From Pseudodesulfovibrio tunisiensis (GTDB lineage Bacteria > Desulfobacterota > Desulfovibrionia > Desulfovibrionales > Desulfovibrionaceae): a stretch of 64,000 nucleotides of DNA. The notes beneath the pieces were generated by a model, which worked only from the letters and a program-made list of their open reading frames with translations, did not search any database and was not told where the DNA came from. Where the stretch lies: positions 868,001 through 932,000 of the forward strand of contig NZ_CP094380.1 of assembly GCF_022809775.1 (NCBI RefSeq). Direction: 5' to 3'. The position numbers and the translations under genes were made by a program. This document shows, piece by piece, positions 33,712 to 42,441 of this stretch. Each line of letters opens with the position of its first letter. Position 1 is the first letter of the stretch.

Positions 33712-34506
33712 TCATGCCTCCTTGGAGCTGGTTGCCAAACGGGCTCTTTGTGCGGCCCAATGCGTATACTGGGCGTATCCCATAACGGTGATGATCGGGA
33801 AAAGGCTGGCAAAAGCGATAAGTCCGAAACCATCCAGAGCCGGGTTGCGTCCCGGCACAGCCTCGGACACCCCCAAACCAAGAGCCGCAACAAGCGGCAC
33901 AGTCACGGTTGAAGTGGTTACACCACCCGAATCGTAGGCAAGAGCGACAATTTTCCTGGGTGCCACAAACGTTTGAAGTATCACGATGACATAACCTATC
34001 ATGATATAGATATATAATGGAGTCCCTGTAACGATCCGATACGTCCCCAACGAGATGCCCAATGCCACGCCAAGGGCCACAGTGATGCGCAGCCCCCACT
34101 GACTGATGACTCCGCCGGACACTTCAGTAGCCTTGAGGGCCACGGCGAGCAACGATGGCTCGGCAATGGTGGTGGAAAAACCAATCATGGCTGCAAACAG
34201 GTAAATCCAGCCGTACGCCTTCCAATCTGTGGGCGCAATATCCGAGACTCCCCCGGTGAGAAAGGCTGGATCGGAAAGCTGAGCAGCCATTACCTTGCCT
34301 ACAGGAAAAAGAGCTTTCTCCAGACCTATCAGAAAAAGAGCCAGACCGAGCACAACATACACGCCGCCGACAATGAGCTGCCTCAGATGCGGAATGGGCT
34401 GTCTCAACACAAACAACTGGAAGCAGACGATCAGAATGAGAATGGGCAGGATATCCCTGATAGTGGCGAGCAGGACTGATCCGAAGTCCACAAGATATTG
34501 CAGCAT
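33712..34506 (-). CDS. DUF1538 membrane protein, probable antiporter subunit A
   Basis: A 264-residue membrane protein with about seven hydrophobic segments, for example ILPILILIVCFQLFVL, VVLGLALFLIGLE and IYIMIGYVIVILQTF. Family signatures are IGFSTTIAEPSLLAVA and [26 protein letters not shown]1538 pairs (UmpA/UmpB of Halomonas) have been reported as a two-component Na+(Li+,K+)/H+ antiporter. It is the paralogue of the neighbouring gene, sharing [17 protein letters not shown]. Membrane transport is well supported; the ion is not known here. Confidence 0.8.
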   Translation of the reverse strand: MLQYLVDFGSVLLATIRDILPILILIVCFQLFVLRQPIPHLRQLIVGGVYVVLGLALFLIGLEKALFPVGKVMAAQLSDPAFLTGGVSDIAPTDWKAYGWIYLFAAMIGFSTTIAEPSLLAVALKATEVSGGVISQWGLRITVALGVALGISLGTYRIVTGTPLYIYIMIGYVIVILQTFVAPRKIVALAYDSGGVTTSTVTVPLVAALGLGVSEAVPGRNPALDGFGLIAFASLFPIITVMGYAQYTHWAAQRARLATSSKEA

Positions 34507-34521
34507 GGTATTGCCCCTCTC

Positions 34522-35286
34522 TCAATTGAAGATGATCAGTCCATAGCCCATGACAAAAATCATGGGAAGCAACGAAGCAAAGGCGATGAGTCCGAAACCA
34601 TCCAAAAGTGGGCTTCGCCCCTTGATGATGGAGGCCAGACCGACCCCCAGAGCAGCGACCAGCGGCACCGTGACCGTGGAAGTGGTCACGCCGCCTGCAT
34701 CATAGGCTATGCCCACGATTTCGCTGGGGGCCACCAAGGTCATGAGCATGACCAACACATAGCCAATGATGATCAAATAGTGCACAGGCCAGCCTTTGAG
34801 AATGCGCAATACGCCGACAAGAATTGCCACGCCAACCGAGAAAGCCACTGAGAACCTCAAGCCAAGTGCATAGCTGGTGAGAGACTCCTCTCCGGGAGCA
34901 ATAAGGCTGCCCTGCGCAGCAATGCTGGCAGCTTCAGCGGCCACGGCAATAAGCGCCGGTTCGGCCACGGTGGTGGAAAATCCCAATGCAAAAGAAAAGG
35001 AGAGCAACCAAAACAGACTGCCCTTGCGGGCCAGTGCATGGGCCATGTTTTCGCCGATGGGGAAAAGCCCCATCTCCAATCCCTGCATGAAAAGTGTAAG
35101 CCCAAGCACCACCAGAATACCGCCGAAAATCACATCTTCCAGGTTTGGCAGAGGCTGACGCAACACCACGGCCTGAAAAAACGCGATAACCAGAATTATC
35201 GGCAACAAGTCTTTGAAGGAACTCCAAAGCTTCCGAAGAACTGCCTTCAAAATGCTGCGTGCTTGGGAATGACTTTTGACATTCAT
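34522..35286 (-). CDS. DUF1538 membrane protein, probable antiporter subunit B
   Basis: A 254-residue membrane protein, first gene of the cluster. It shares the signatures [36 protein letters not shown] and [19 protein letters not shown] with its neighbour and has similar topology ([17 protein letters not shown], then [18 protein letters not shown]). Tandem paralogues of this kind probably form a heterodimer, as reported for UmpAB. I choose the ATG at 35286; an in-frame GTG at 35301 is the alternative, and neither has a strong ribosome binding site. The promoter should lie in 35287-35500. Confidence 0.8.
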   Translation of the reverse strand: MNVKSHSQARSILKAVLRKLWSSFKDLLPIILVIAFFQAVVLRQPLPNLEDVIFGGILVVLGLTLFMQGLEMGLFPIGENMAHALARKGSLFWLLSFSFALGFSTTVAEPALIAVAAEAASIAAQGSLIAPGEESLTSYALGLRFSVAFSVGVAILVGVLRILKGWPVHYLIIIGYVLVMLMTLVAPSEIVGIAYDAGGVTTSTVTVPLVAALGVGLASIIKGRSPLLDGFGLIAFASLLPMIFVMGYGLIIFN

Positions 35287-35500
35287 GAACTCTGTTCTCA
35301 CTCTTCAGATATTTATGGCCTTCAATCTGTCGTCCCTGACAAAAAACGCCATTTCAAGACAACTGATTGGATAATCCTCCTGTTTCGAGGGAACCAGATG
35401 TCCTCGACCCATCTGCCAAACGGCATGCCCTTCTTTGCAGTTTTCAGTTTCAACCACATACCAACAAAAGATCTATCTATACTGTTATATTGTGCCAATA

Positions 35501-35531
35501 AAAAGGGCCTGCATTCACTGCAGGCCCTTTT
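35501..35531. terminator. Bidirectional terminator
   Basis: A 13-base stem, AAAAGGGCCTGCA (35501-35513) and TGCAGGCCCTTTT (35519-35531), with loop TTCAC. A-run on one side and T-run on the other allow termination on both strands. It mainly ends the amidohydrolase gene transcribed on the minus strand, before the DUF1538 promoter region. Confidence 0.85.
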
Positions 35532-35549
35532 CGCTAGACACAGGTACTT

Positions 35550-37250
35550 CTATCGAGGAATTTCCACCTTGCGCCCCCCTATCCATGTTGAGAGGACCTT
35601 GGGAACATCCTTGTCGAATCCTTCGGGCTTGGACGTGAAAAGTTCCCTGTCATAAACGACCATGTCCGCCTTGTAGCCCACATCAAGTATGCCAATGTCG
35701 CTTTTTGCCGTATTGGCCGCACTTCCCACGGTCAAGCCGTGAACAACTTCCGGAACCGAAACAGGCTTGCGCCCCGGACCGGATTCCGTGGCCGCGACTT
35801 TCATGATCATTGTTGGCGGCGCATGGGACAGGGGGGACACGCTGAAATCCGTACTCATCCCCACGGAAATTCCGGCATCAATCAGCTTCTTGATGGGGTA
35901 GGCTCCCGGAGCCCGTTTCCCGTAGTAATGATCTGCATCGCTTTCCACTACCCAGAAGGCAGGTTGTACGGTTGTCACCACCTTGCCTTCAAAACGCTTG
36001 ATGCGCTCGATTTGCTCCGGGGTCGGAAATGCCAAATGGATAATCGTATGAGTACTGTGCAACGCGCCCTGCTCGCTCACAATTCTGTCCAGGGCATTCA
36101 GCAGGGCCTTGATCCCGGCATCCCCCTGAACATGGTAATGCGCATTGAGCCCGCACTTCTCGATGCGCTGCACGATTCGATCGAGATTGTACTGATCGCC
36201 TTCGGCATCATCCCCATCCACATAATGCAGACCGTGTCCGCCTTGAGCATTGAGCCAGGTGGTCCAGGCCAGCCCTCCGGCATATGCTCCGTCCACGAAC
36301 AGCTTCACCCCCGTGAAACGGACCATGTCCGTATCCTTGCCCGCATATTTCAATGCATCCTCGACATCATCAAGCTTGTAGATGGTGTACATGTAATTGA
36401 TCCGCAACGGCAGCGAACCTTCCTGTTCCATTTCCCGAAAGACCTCAGGCTGCATGATCCGCCCGGAAGGGGACCCCATCATGTCGATAATGGCCGTATA
36501 CCCCATGGATGCCCACCTGCGCAGCAATTCGAGGGTACCCGCCTTGACCTGTCCGGCATCCAGTCGAGCATAGATGGCGTTTCCGGCGAGAAGCGCTGCC
36601 GATTCACGCAACATCCCGGTGGGCTTCCCATTTTCCTCGACGATCTTCCCTCCCGGCGGAGGCGTGGTACCCGGCTTTATCCCGGTCAGGGCCATGGTAG
36701 CCGAGTTGACCAGAACATTGTGCCCGAGCTTGTCCATCAGAAACGTCGGATGGTCACCCGTGGCGGAATCCAGTTGAGCCAAATCAGCCAGAGACCATGC
36801 ATCGTAGTTCTCAAGGGAAAACCCAATTCCCAGAAGCATGTCTTCCCTGCCTTTCAGCGTTACCGCCTTTTTTCGCATGGCTTCCGCGATGCACTTGGCA
36901 TCCGTGCACTGCGAAAGATCCACCCCGATCCGAAGAAAGGATCCCGCCTCCATGAGATGGCAATGACTGTCGTTGAATCCCGGATAGACTACGCCGCCTT
37001 GAAGGTCCACAACCTCGGCTTCCGAATGCTTTTGAAGATCAACATCAAAACCCATGACCTTTCCGTCCTGAACAACAAGATTCGTCGCTGTCCGCTTTGC
37101 ATCCAGATGGATGGTTCCATTGACGAATATTCGCATGAGCCCTCCTGCTTGTGCCGCCTCGACCGGGCGACCAAATCCAAACACCAACGCCAGCATGATC
37201 GCGATGCTCACCAGTGTCATTCCAAGTCGAAAACATTTCGAATTCCTCAT
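35550..37250 (-). CDS. Exported amidohydrolase (YtcJ family)
   Basis: A 566-residue metal-dependent hydrolase. A signal peptide (MTLVSIAIMLALVFGFGRPVEA) is followed by the YtcJ-type fold: YPGFNDSHCHLMEAGSF (metal-binding HxH near residue 90), KLFVDGAYAGG, NAHYHVQGDAGIKALLN, and GISVGMSTDFSVSPLSHAP with the catalytic Asp. The C-terminus KADMVVYDRELFT is typical of amidohydrolases. The substrate is unknown. The signal peptide places it in the periplasm. GGGAGGA precedes the ATG at 37250; the longer frame upstream is rejected. Confidence 0.85.
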   Translation of the reverse strand: MRNSKCFRLGMTLVSIAIMLALVFGFGRPVEAAQAGGLMRIFVNGTIHLDAKRTATNLVVQDGKVMGFDVDLQKHSEAEVVDLQGGVVYPGFNDSHCHLMEAGSFLRIGVDLSQCTDAKCIAEAMRKKAVTLKGREDMLLGIGFSLENYDAWSLADLAQLDSATGDHPTFLMDKLGHNVLVNSATMALTGIKPGTTPPPGGKIVEENGKPTGMLRESAALLAGNAIYARLDAGQVKAGTLELLRRWASMGYTAIIDMMGSPSGRIMQPEVFREMEQEGSLPLRINYMYTIYKLDDVEDALKYAGKDTDMVRFTGVKLFVDGAYAGGLAWTTWLNAQGGHGLHYVDGDDAEGDQYNLDRIVQRIEKCGLNAHYHVQGDAGIKALLNALDRIVSEQGALHSTHTIIHLAFPTPEQIERIKRFEGKVVTTVQPAFWVVESDADHYYGKRAPGAYPIKKLIDAGISVGMSTDFSVSPLSHAPPTMIMKVAATESGPGRKPVSVPEVVHGLTVGSAANTAKSDIGILDVGYKADMVVYDRELFTSKPEGFDKDVPKVLSTWIGGRKVEIPR

Positions 37251-37503
37251 TGATTCCTCCCTTCCGCATAAGGAAATGATTTTCGTACGTACCTGCAAAC
37301 GACAATTGTACCGCAAACAATACCACAAGACATCGCACACCGGATATCACGTCAGCCGCATTGTGTATTATTTTCCGAAACGAACTTTCTGGCACTTTGC
37401 ACCGGTTGTGATGGGCAAAACAGCCTTCAGGCCATGATTGACATGCCATGCCAACTACTTGCATCATTCGATTTTCATAATCAGCTATCCGGGAGACACT
37501 CTC

Positions 37504-37785
37504 ATGTCCGAACAAGCAAGAAAAATTCTGGAAGAACAACTTGAACAATGCCTTGGGCCGGAAATGCCGGAACACCCGACGGCCGACATTCACGTCGCGC
37601 TGCGGGTAGCGGAAATCATGGAAGCCAGAGGATATGCCTTCAAGCTCAAGGACCTTTGTCCCAAGAGCCTGACCGATTCCATGTGGAAAGCGTCCTTCTC
37701 CAGAAACGAAACGGAATTCGCTTCGGAAAGCTCCGACGCCGCATGCGCACTCTGCGCCGCTGCGGTCGCTGCTCTGCAGAACTAG
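37504..37785 (+). CDS. Small soluble hypothetical protein
   Basis: A 93-residue acidic protein, divergent from the amidohydrolase. It is helical at the start (ARKILEEQLEQCLGPEMP), has a central ALRVAEIMEARGYAFKLKDL helix pair, and four cysteines overall with a C-terminal ACALCAAAVAAL. GGGAG lies upstream of the ATG. I recognise no family. It precedes the substrate-binding protein and hybrid kinase on the same strand with a 160-base gap, so co-function is possible but unproven. The 253 bases upstream (37251-37503) should hold divergent promoters; I see no strong consensus. Confidence 0.6.
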   Translation: MSEQARKILEEQLEQCLGPEMPEHPTADIHVALRVAEIMEARGYAFKLKDLCPKSLTDSMWKASFSRNETEFASESSDAACALCAAAVAALQN

Positions 37786-37947
37786 CCGATCCTTCCACCG
37801 GGTTTCAAACAAGGAGCCCGGTGGACATCCTCTTCCCGGCCATTGCCCTGTTCTCCCAAAAACAAAAGCAATAATTGCCAAAAACAAATCGTCGGATTAC
37901 CTTGGTTCACAAGTACAGGCATCACCCAAACCGGTACGGGCAACACA

Positions 37948-39057
37948 ATGAACCGAGTGATCATCCATCTGGCAGCAATGATATTCATGCTTGCAGGATG
38001 TGGGGACAACACCCCCATCCTGATCGGTTTTTCCGGACAATTGACGGGAAAGAACGCCATTCTCGGCGTACATGGCCGCAATGGAGCTCAACTTGCCGTT
38101 GAAACAATCAATAAGGCAGGTGGCATCAACGGCAGGCCTCTGAAGCTTCTGGCGCACGATGATGGCAACACCCCCGAAGGGGCCGTACAGGCCGATGGAA
38201 AACTGATTCAGGCTGGCGTTGTCGCCATAATCGGCCACATGACAAGCTCTCAGGCTCTTGCTGCCAGTGATTTTCTCGCCCAGCATAATGTCGTCATGAT
38301 CTCTCCCTCCGTCACGACAACCCTGCTCACCCAAAAAAAGGACTTCTTTTTCAGATTGATGAACGACAATTCCCACCAGGCCGGGGAATTGGCGGACTAC
38401 GCCCGCTTTGCTCTGGACATGGAGACCGCAATCACGGTCGCGGACATCGACAACAAAAGCTATACATACACCTTTACGGACGAATTCAGTCAGGCGTTTC
38501 TGAAAATCGGAGGCAAGACCCTGACCCGCCTTGATTTTTCATCCAAGAATCCGAACTGGCCAGCTCTTGTCAGAACCATAATCCAGAAGAAACCGGACGG
38601 AGTTGTCATCAGCAGCTCAGCCAAGGATGCAGCGGCCCTGATAGCGCACATGAATTCGCAAGGCGCGACAAGCCAATACCTGAGCGGTGGATGGGCGTAC
38701 ACGGACGACCTGCTGACCTATGGCGGAGAATTCGTCGAAGGCATGGTTCTTTCCCTGGACTACGCCCCGGACAATCCGGACCCGGATTTCATCCGCTTCA
38801 AGGTGTCCTACAGGAATCGTTTCGGCTCCATGCCCAACTTTGCTGCGGCATTCAGCTATGAGGCGGTCCTTGCCTTGGCCAAGGCCCTGGAACTCAATGG
38901 GGCAAAACGGGAAGGACTGGCCGAAGCCCTGATGGAACAGGGCGTGACCAACGGCATCGTCAGCGACTTTCGTTTTGATGAATACGGCGACGTGCAACGC
39001 AACATGTTCATCATTGCGGTTCAGGAAGGCAATTTCCACACGGTTGAAATGCGGTAG
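37948..39057 (+). CDS. Periplasmic substrate-binding lipoprotein (Leu/Ile/Val-type)
   Basis: A 369-residue type I periplasmic binding protein. A lipoprotein signal ends in FMLAGC. The body has ILIGFSGQLTGKNAILGVHG, LAVETINKAGGINGRPLKL, VVAIIGHMTSSQALAASDFL and VVMISPSVTTTLLTQ, all typical of LivJ-like proteins that bind amino acids or related ligands. No permease or ATPase genes lie nearby. A hybrid histidine kinase starts nine bases downstream, so it probably senses a ligand for that kinase rather than feeding a transporter. Confidence 0.88.
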   Translation: MNRVIIHLAAMIFMLAGCGDNTPILIGFSGQLTGKNAILGVHGRNGAQLAVETINKAGGINGRPLKLLAHDDGNTPEGAVQADGKLIQAGVVAIIGHMTSSQALAASDFLAQHNVVMISPSVTTTLLTQKKDFFFRLMNDNSHQAGELADYARFALDMETAITVADIDNKSYTYTFTDEFSQAFLKIGGKTLTRLDFSSKNPNWPALVRTIIQKKPDGVVISSSAKDAAALIAHMNSQGATSQYLSGGWAYTDDLLTYGGEFVEGMVLSLDYAPDNPDPDFIRFKVSYRNRFGSMPNFAAAFSYEAVLALAKALELNGAKREGLAEALMEQGVTNGIVSDFRFDEYGDVQRNMFIIAVQEGNFHTVEMR

Positions 39058-39066
39058 CGGCAAACG

Positions 39067-41940
39067 ATGGGAAAAAGAATGAAGAGACACCATGCTCCTC
39101 CCTCTCTCAACAAAATCGTGCATGCCAACCTGCTGCAATGGATTCTGACGCCCAGTCTCTGCTTTATTCTTCTGCTGGGAATCTATCTGGCATACGAACG
39201 GAACAAGGATTTCGACACGAACAATTCGATTCTCGCCGTTTCCGTCGCCAAAAGCATCACGTTGCACGTCTACAACGCACAGACAGCAGTCAACGCACTT
39301 AGCCAAAGTATAATCAAATACGACCCGTTCTGGTATTCCTGGATACTGGGCAACTTTCTCCAGTCCAACCCGGACTTCGAACGCATCGTGTACCTGACGT
39401 CCAAGGGAAAGATTCTTGCAGCGAGCCCTCAGGCAAACGATTTCGCCGCCTTGAATCTCTTTCAGGGCAGCATCTCGGACAAGCCTTCGATCATGTTCAA
39501 GCCGGTTCCCTCCACGACCACGGGCAATCTTGTGGTCCACATCGGCATGAAGCTGAAATCCGGCAACATCCTGATCGGGGAACTGAATCTGAACATGCTG
39601 CAGAAACGGCTCGCCGGCCTGATTCCGCAGGACCACGGAGAACTCGTTCTGTGCGATGGATACGGCAACCTCATCATCCATCCGGACTCAAGACGGGTGA
39701 TGGAGCAGGACAACATAGGCAATCTTTCAATCATTCAGGACTACAGGAAGGCCTCGCCCTGGACAACGGTATACAGGAACGACGATCAATTGTTTCTGGG
39801 AACCATAAGCCGTGTTCCGGAAACCGCATGGCTCATCCTCATTTCCCAGCCGGCATTCACGGTCTATTTTCCTCTGATATCCTCGATTGTTGCCCTTTTG
39901 GGAACAGCGGCCGTGCTCTTCCTGATATTCGCACGCTATCTTCAGTTCCGCCTGCGACGAAACGTCATCACCCCGCTCTCCAATGTAACCAAGTCCATGC
40001 ACATGGTGGCACGCGGAGAATATGACCACCCCTTTCCCCAGACCAACAAGTTTCTCGAATTGGCGGTCATCGAGCAGGAATTCGATGCAATGACCCGGAA
40101 CATCCAATTGCGGGAACAGGAGATAAGCGAAAACGAGGAACGATTCAGACAGCTTGTCGAAAGCATTCATGAAGTATTCTGGATACAGGATTTCGCTACG
40201 GACAGGATTCTCTATGCAAGTCCCTCCTTTGAACAGATATGGGGCGTTCCCCGGGAAAAGCTTCTGGATGGAGGGCTGGAGATACTCAGCACGCAAATGG
40301 CCACGGACAGGAAACGCGTTGATTCGGCACGCGAAGCCTTGCGGAGTCAAGGAATCGTCTTCAACGAGGAATACAGGATTCTCAAGCCGGACGGCTCGAC
40401 CAAATGGATTCGTGCCCAAGCCTACCCTGTTTATGACGACGTAGGCACCAAAGTCCGGCTGGTCGGAGTCGCCGAGGACATAACCCGCCGGAAGAATGTC
40501 GAATCCAGCCTGCATGAAGCAAAGGTTGCGGCAGAATCCGCCAACACGGCCAAGACCGAATTCCTGACCAACATGAGCCATGAATTGCGAACGCCGTTGA
40601 ATGGCATTCTCGGCATGCTGCAACTTGTGAAAAAGAACAAGCTGGACGAGGAACAGGCCGAATATGTGGACACGGCCATCAGTTCAAGCAAGGTGCTCCT
40701 CAATGTCATCAACGACATTCTGAACATTTCTCAAATCGAGGCCGGGAAAATGGTTCTGCATGAAAAACTGTTCAGCCCCGAGGAGCTGCTGGAAACCTTG
40801 TACCGATTCTTCAAGCATTCCACCGAAGGCTCCGAAATCGAACTTTCCATCGACATCGGCCCCAACTTTCCCAAGCTTCTGAAAGGCGACGACGTTCGCA
40901 TTCGTCAAATTCTGTTCAATCTGGTCGGCAATGCCGTAAAATTCACGGATTCCGGCAAGGTTTCGGTTTCCGCGTCCGCTCTGCCCATGTTGGAAGGATC
41001 AAACAAGGTACGTCTGCTCTTTGAAGTCCAGGATACGGGAATCGGCATCCCCAGCGACAAGATCGACTTTGTCTTCGAATCGTTCACGCAGGTGGACGGG
41101 ACCTACACACGGGCCTATCAGGGGACCGGTCTCGGTCTGGGAATCGTCAAAAAGCTCGTTCAACTCATGAACGGCACCATTGCCGTGGAAAGCGAGGAGG
41201 GATGCGGCACCTCGGTCCATTTCACCCTGGAGCTCGAAAAGCCCCACCCCGAGACAGCCAATCCGAAGCAAAAGGATGCCATTCCCGTGCTGAAGCCGTT
41301 CTCACAGAAAATTCTTGTGGCCGAAGATGACCGAATCAACCAGATCGCCATCACCAAAATGCTTGAAAAGCTCGGCCACCGGGCCGAATGCGCAGGAAAT
41401 GGACAGGAAGCGGTCGAAGCCGTGCAGAAGAACGAGTATGCCTGCGTGTTCATGGACATACAAATGCCCGGGATGGACGGGATCGAGGCCATGAAACACA
41501 TTCGGGAGTTGGGGCCTCCGCAATCGGAAATCCCGATCGTTGCGCTGACAGCCCACGCCATGCCCGAAGATCGAAAACGCTTTCTTGCCATGGGCATGTC
41601 CGACTATCTGCCCAAACCCGTGAGCATCGAAGAACTGACAGCAGCTTCTGCAACGGCTGAACTTCAGACAGTAATCCGGATCACCACTTGGAGTCGCCGT
41701 TGGGAAGGAAAAAGAATTCCACACGCCGATTGGCGGCCTTGTTTGCGGCTGTGGTGCTGGGAAGAAACGGCTTGGCACTGGCATAGCCCACGGCTTTCAT
41801 GCGTCGCGCCGAAATGTCGGAATGTTCCAGAACGTAACGCAGGCAGGCAGCAGCGCGGGCAGCCGAAAGTTCCCAGTTCGAATGGTACATGCCGGGTTCA
41901 GGCCTTTCCCCATCGGTGTGCCCACGGATCACCATGTTGA
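39067..41940 (+). CDS. Hybrid sensor histidine kinase with run-on C-terminus
   Basis: A 957-residue membrane kinase. Membrane helix about residues 24-45, a periplasmic Cache-like sensor to about 270, a second helix about 272-300, HAMP, and a PAS/PAC domain about 360-480. The HisKA domain has His505 in MSHELRTPLNG. The ATPase boxes are DTGIGIPSD and GTGLGLGIVKK. The receiver has phosphoacceptor Asp797 (FMDIQMPGMDG) and Lys850 (LPKPVS). The receiver should end near residue 866. The frame then continues for about 90 residues of low-quality sequence antisense to the motB-like gene, so the natural stop may be lost. Confidence 0.9.
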   Translation: MGKRMKRHHAPPSLNKIVHANLLQWILTPSLCFILLLGIYLAYERNKDFDTNNSILAVSVAKSITLHVYNAQTAVNALSQSIIKYDPFWYSWILGNFLQSNPDFERIVYLTSKGKILAASPQANDFAALNLFQGSISDKPSIMFKPVPSTTTGNLVVHIGMKLKSGNILIGELNLNMLQKRLAGLIPQDHGELVLCDGYGNLIIHPDSRRVMEQDNIGNLSIIQDYRKASPWTTVYRNDDQLFLGTISRVPETAWLILISQPAFTVYFPLISSIVALLGTAAVLFLIFARYLQFRLRRNVITPLSNVTKSMHMVARGEYDHPFPQTNKFLELAVIEQEFDAMTRNIQLREQEISENEERFRQLVESIHEVFWIQDFATDRILYASPSFEQIWGVPREKLLDGGLEILSTQMATDRKRVDSAREALRSQGIVFNEEYRILKPDGSTKWIRAQAYPVYDDVGTKVRLVGVAEDITRRKNVESSLHEAKVAAESANTAKTEFLTNMSHELRTPLNGILGMLQLVKKNKLDEEQAEYVDTAISSSKVLLNVINDILNISQIEAGKMVLHEKLFSPEELLETLYRFFKHSTEGSEIELSIDIGPNFPKLLKGDDVRIRQILFNLVGNAVKFTDSGKVSVSASALPMLEGSNKVRLLFEVQDTGIGIPSDKIDFVFESFTQVDGTYTRAYQGTGLGLGIVKKLVQLMNGTIAVESEEGCGTSVHFTLELEKPHPETANPKQKDAIPVLKPFSQKILVAEDDRINQIAITKMLEKLGHRAECAGNGQEAVEAVQKNEYACVFMDIQMPGMDGIEAMKHIRELGPPQSEIPIVALTAHAMPEDRKRFLAMGMSDYLPKPVSIEELTAASATAELQTVIRITTWSRRWEGKRIPHADWRPCLRLWCWEETAWHWHSPRLSCVAPKCRNVPERNAGRQQRGQPKVPSSNGTCRVQAFPHRCAHGSPC

Positions 41941-42439
41941 AATCCGAATTTTTCAAAGCATCGACGACTCCGGCGAGCACGCGTCTGGCACCGGGAGTCA
42001 GACGAGCCGAGCCCTGAGCAAAAAGGGCTGAGTTGCCGACTCTGAGCATGACCCCGGATTTTTCCCGGCTCACGCGAGCAATACTGGTCAAATCCTGCGC
42101 CCGAATGAACTGCTTGAGCCGCGCACCCATCTCCACGATTTCCCGATTCTCCCGGACAAGCTTGTGTTCGCGAAAGCTGGTCTCGGCATAGGGAATGGAA
42201 CGGGAAGCCCGGTCCTCGTATTGCACGCCGAGCGCTTCCTGAACCGAGCCCATGAGCATCTTGAAGTTGTTGATGTCCTGCGTGGTAAAGGACAACAGCA
42301 GCACGAAAAAGCACAGGAGCAGCGTCACCATGTCGGCAAAGGTGGCCATCCACGGCGGGATGCCTTCCTCGCCCCGGGGCGGCTCCTGCTTTTTCGGAGG
42401 CTTGGGAGCATTCAAAGCAATTCCGTCTTTATCCGGCAT
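41681..42439 (-). CDS. Second MotB-like stator protein
   Basis: A 252-residue OmpA/MotB protein. The N-terminal PPWMATFADMVTLLLCFFVLLLSF is the B-subunit membrane helix with the ion-conducting Asp in FADM. The C-terminal peptidoglycan-binding domain shows MVIRGHTDGERPEPGMYHSN, WELSAARAAACLRYV and NRRVEFFFLP. It lies three bases after the first motB, of which it is a paralogue, in a fapA-motA-motB-motB order. It may form a mixed B dimer or an alternative stator. Its last about 260 bases are overlapped by the run-on kinase frame on the other strand. Confidence 0.88.
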   Translation of the reverse strand: MPDKDGIALNAPKPPKKQEPPRGEEGIPPWMATFADMVTLLLCFFVLLLSFTTQDINNFKMLMGSVQEALGVQYEDRASRSIPYAETSFREHKLVRENREIVEMGARLKQFIRAQDLTSIARVSREKSGVMLRVGNSALFAQGSARLTPGARRVLAGVVDALKNSDFNMVIRGHTDGERPEPGMYHSNWELSAARAAACLRYVLEHSDISARRMKAVGYASAKPFLPSTTAANKAANRRVEFFFLPNGDSKW

Positions 42440-42441
42440 AC

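Noticed and set aside
37388..37402. Sigma-54-like TGGCAC...GC upstream of the small gene at 37504
   Set aside because: GG and GC are separated by 6 bases instead of the required 10.
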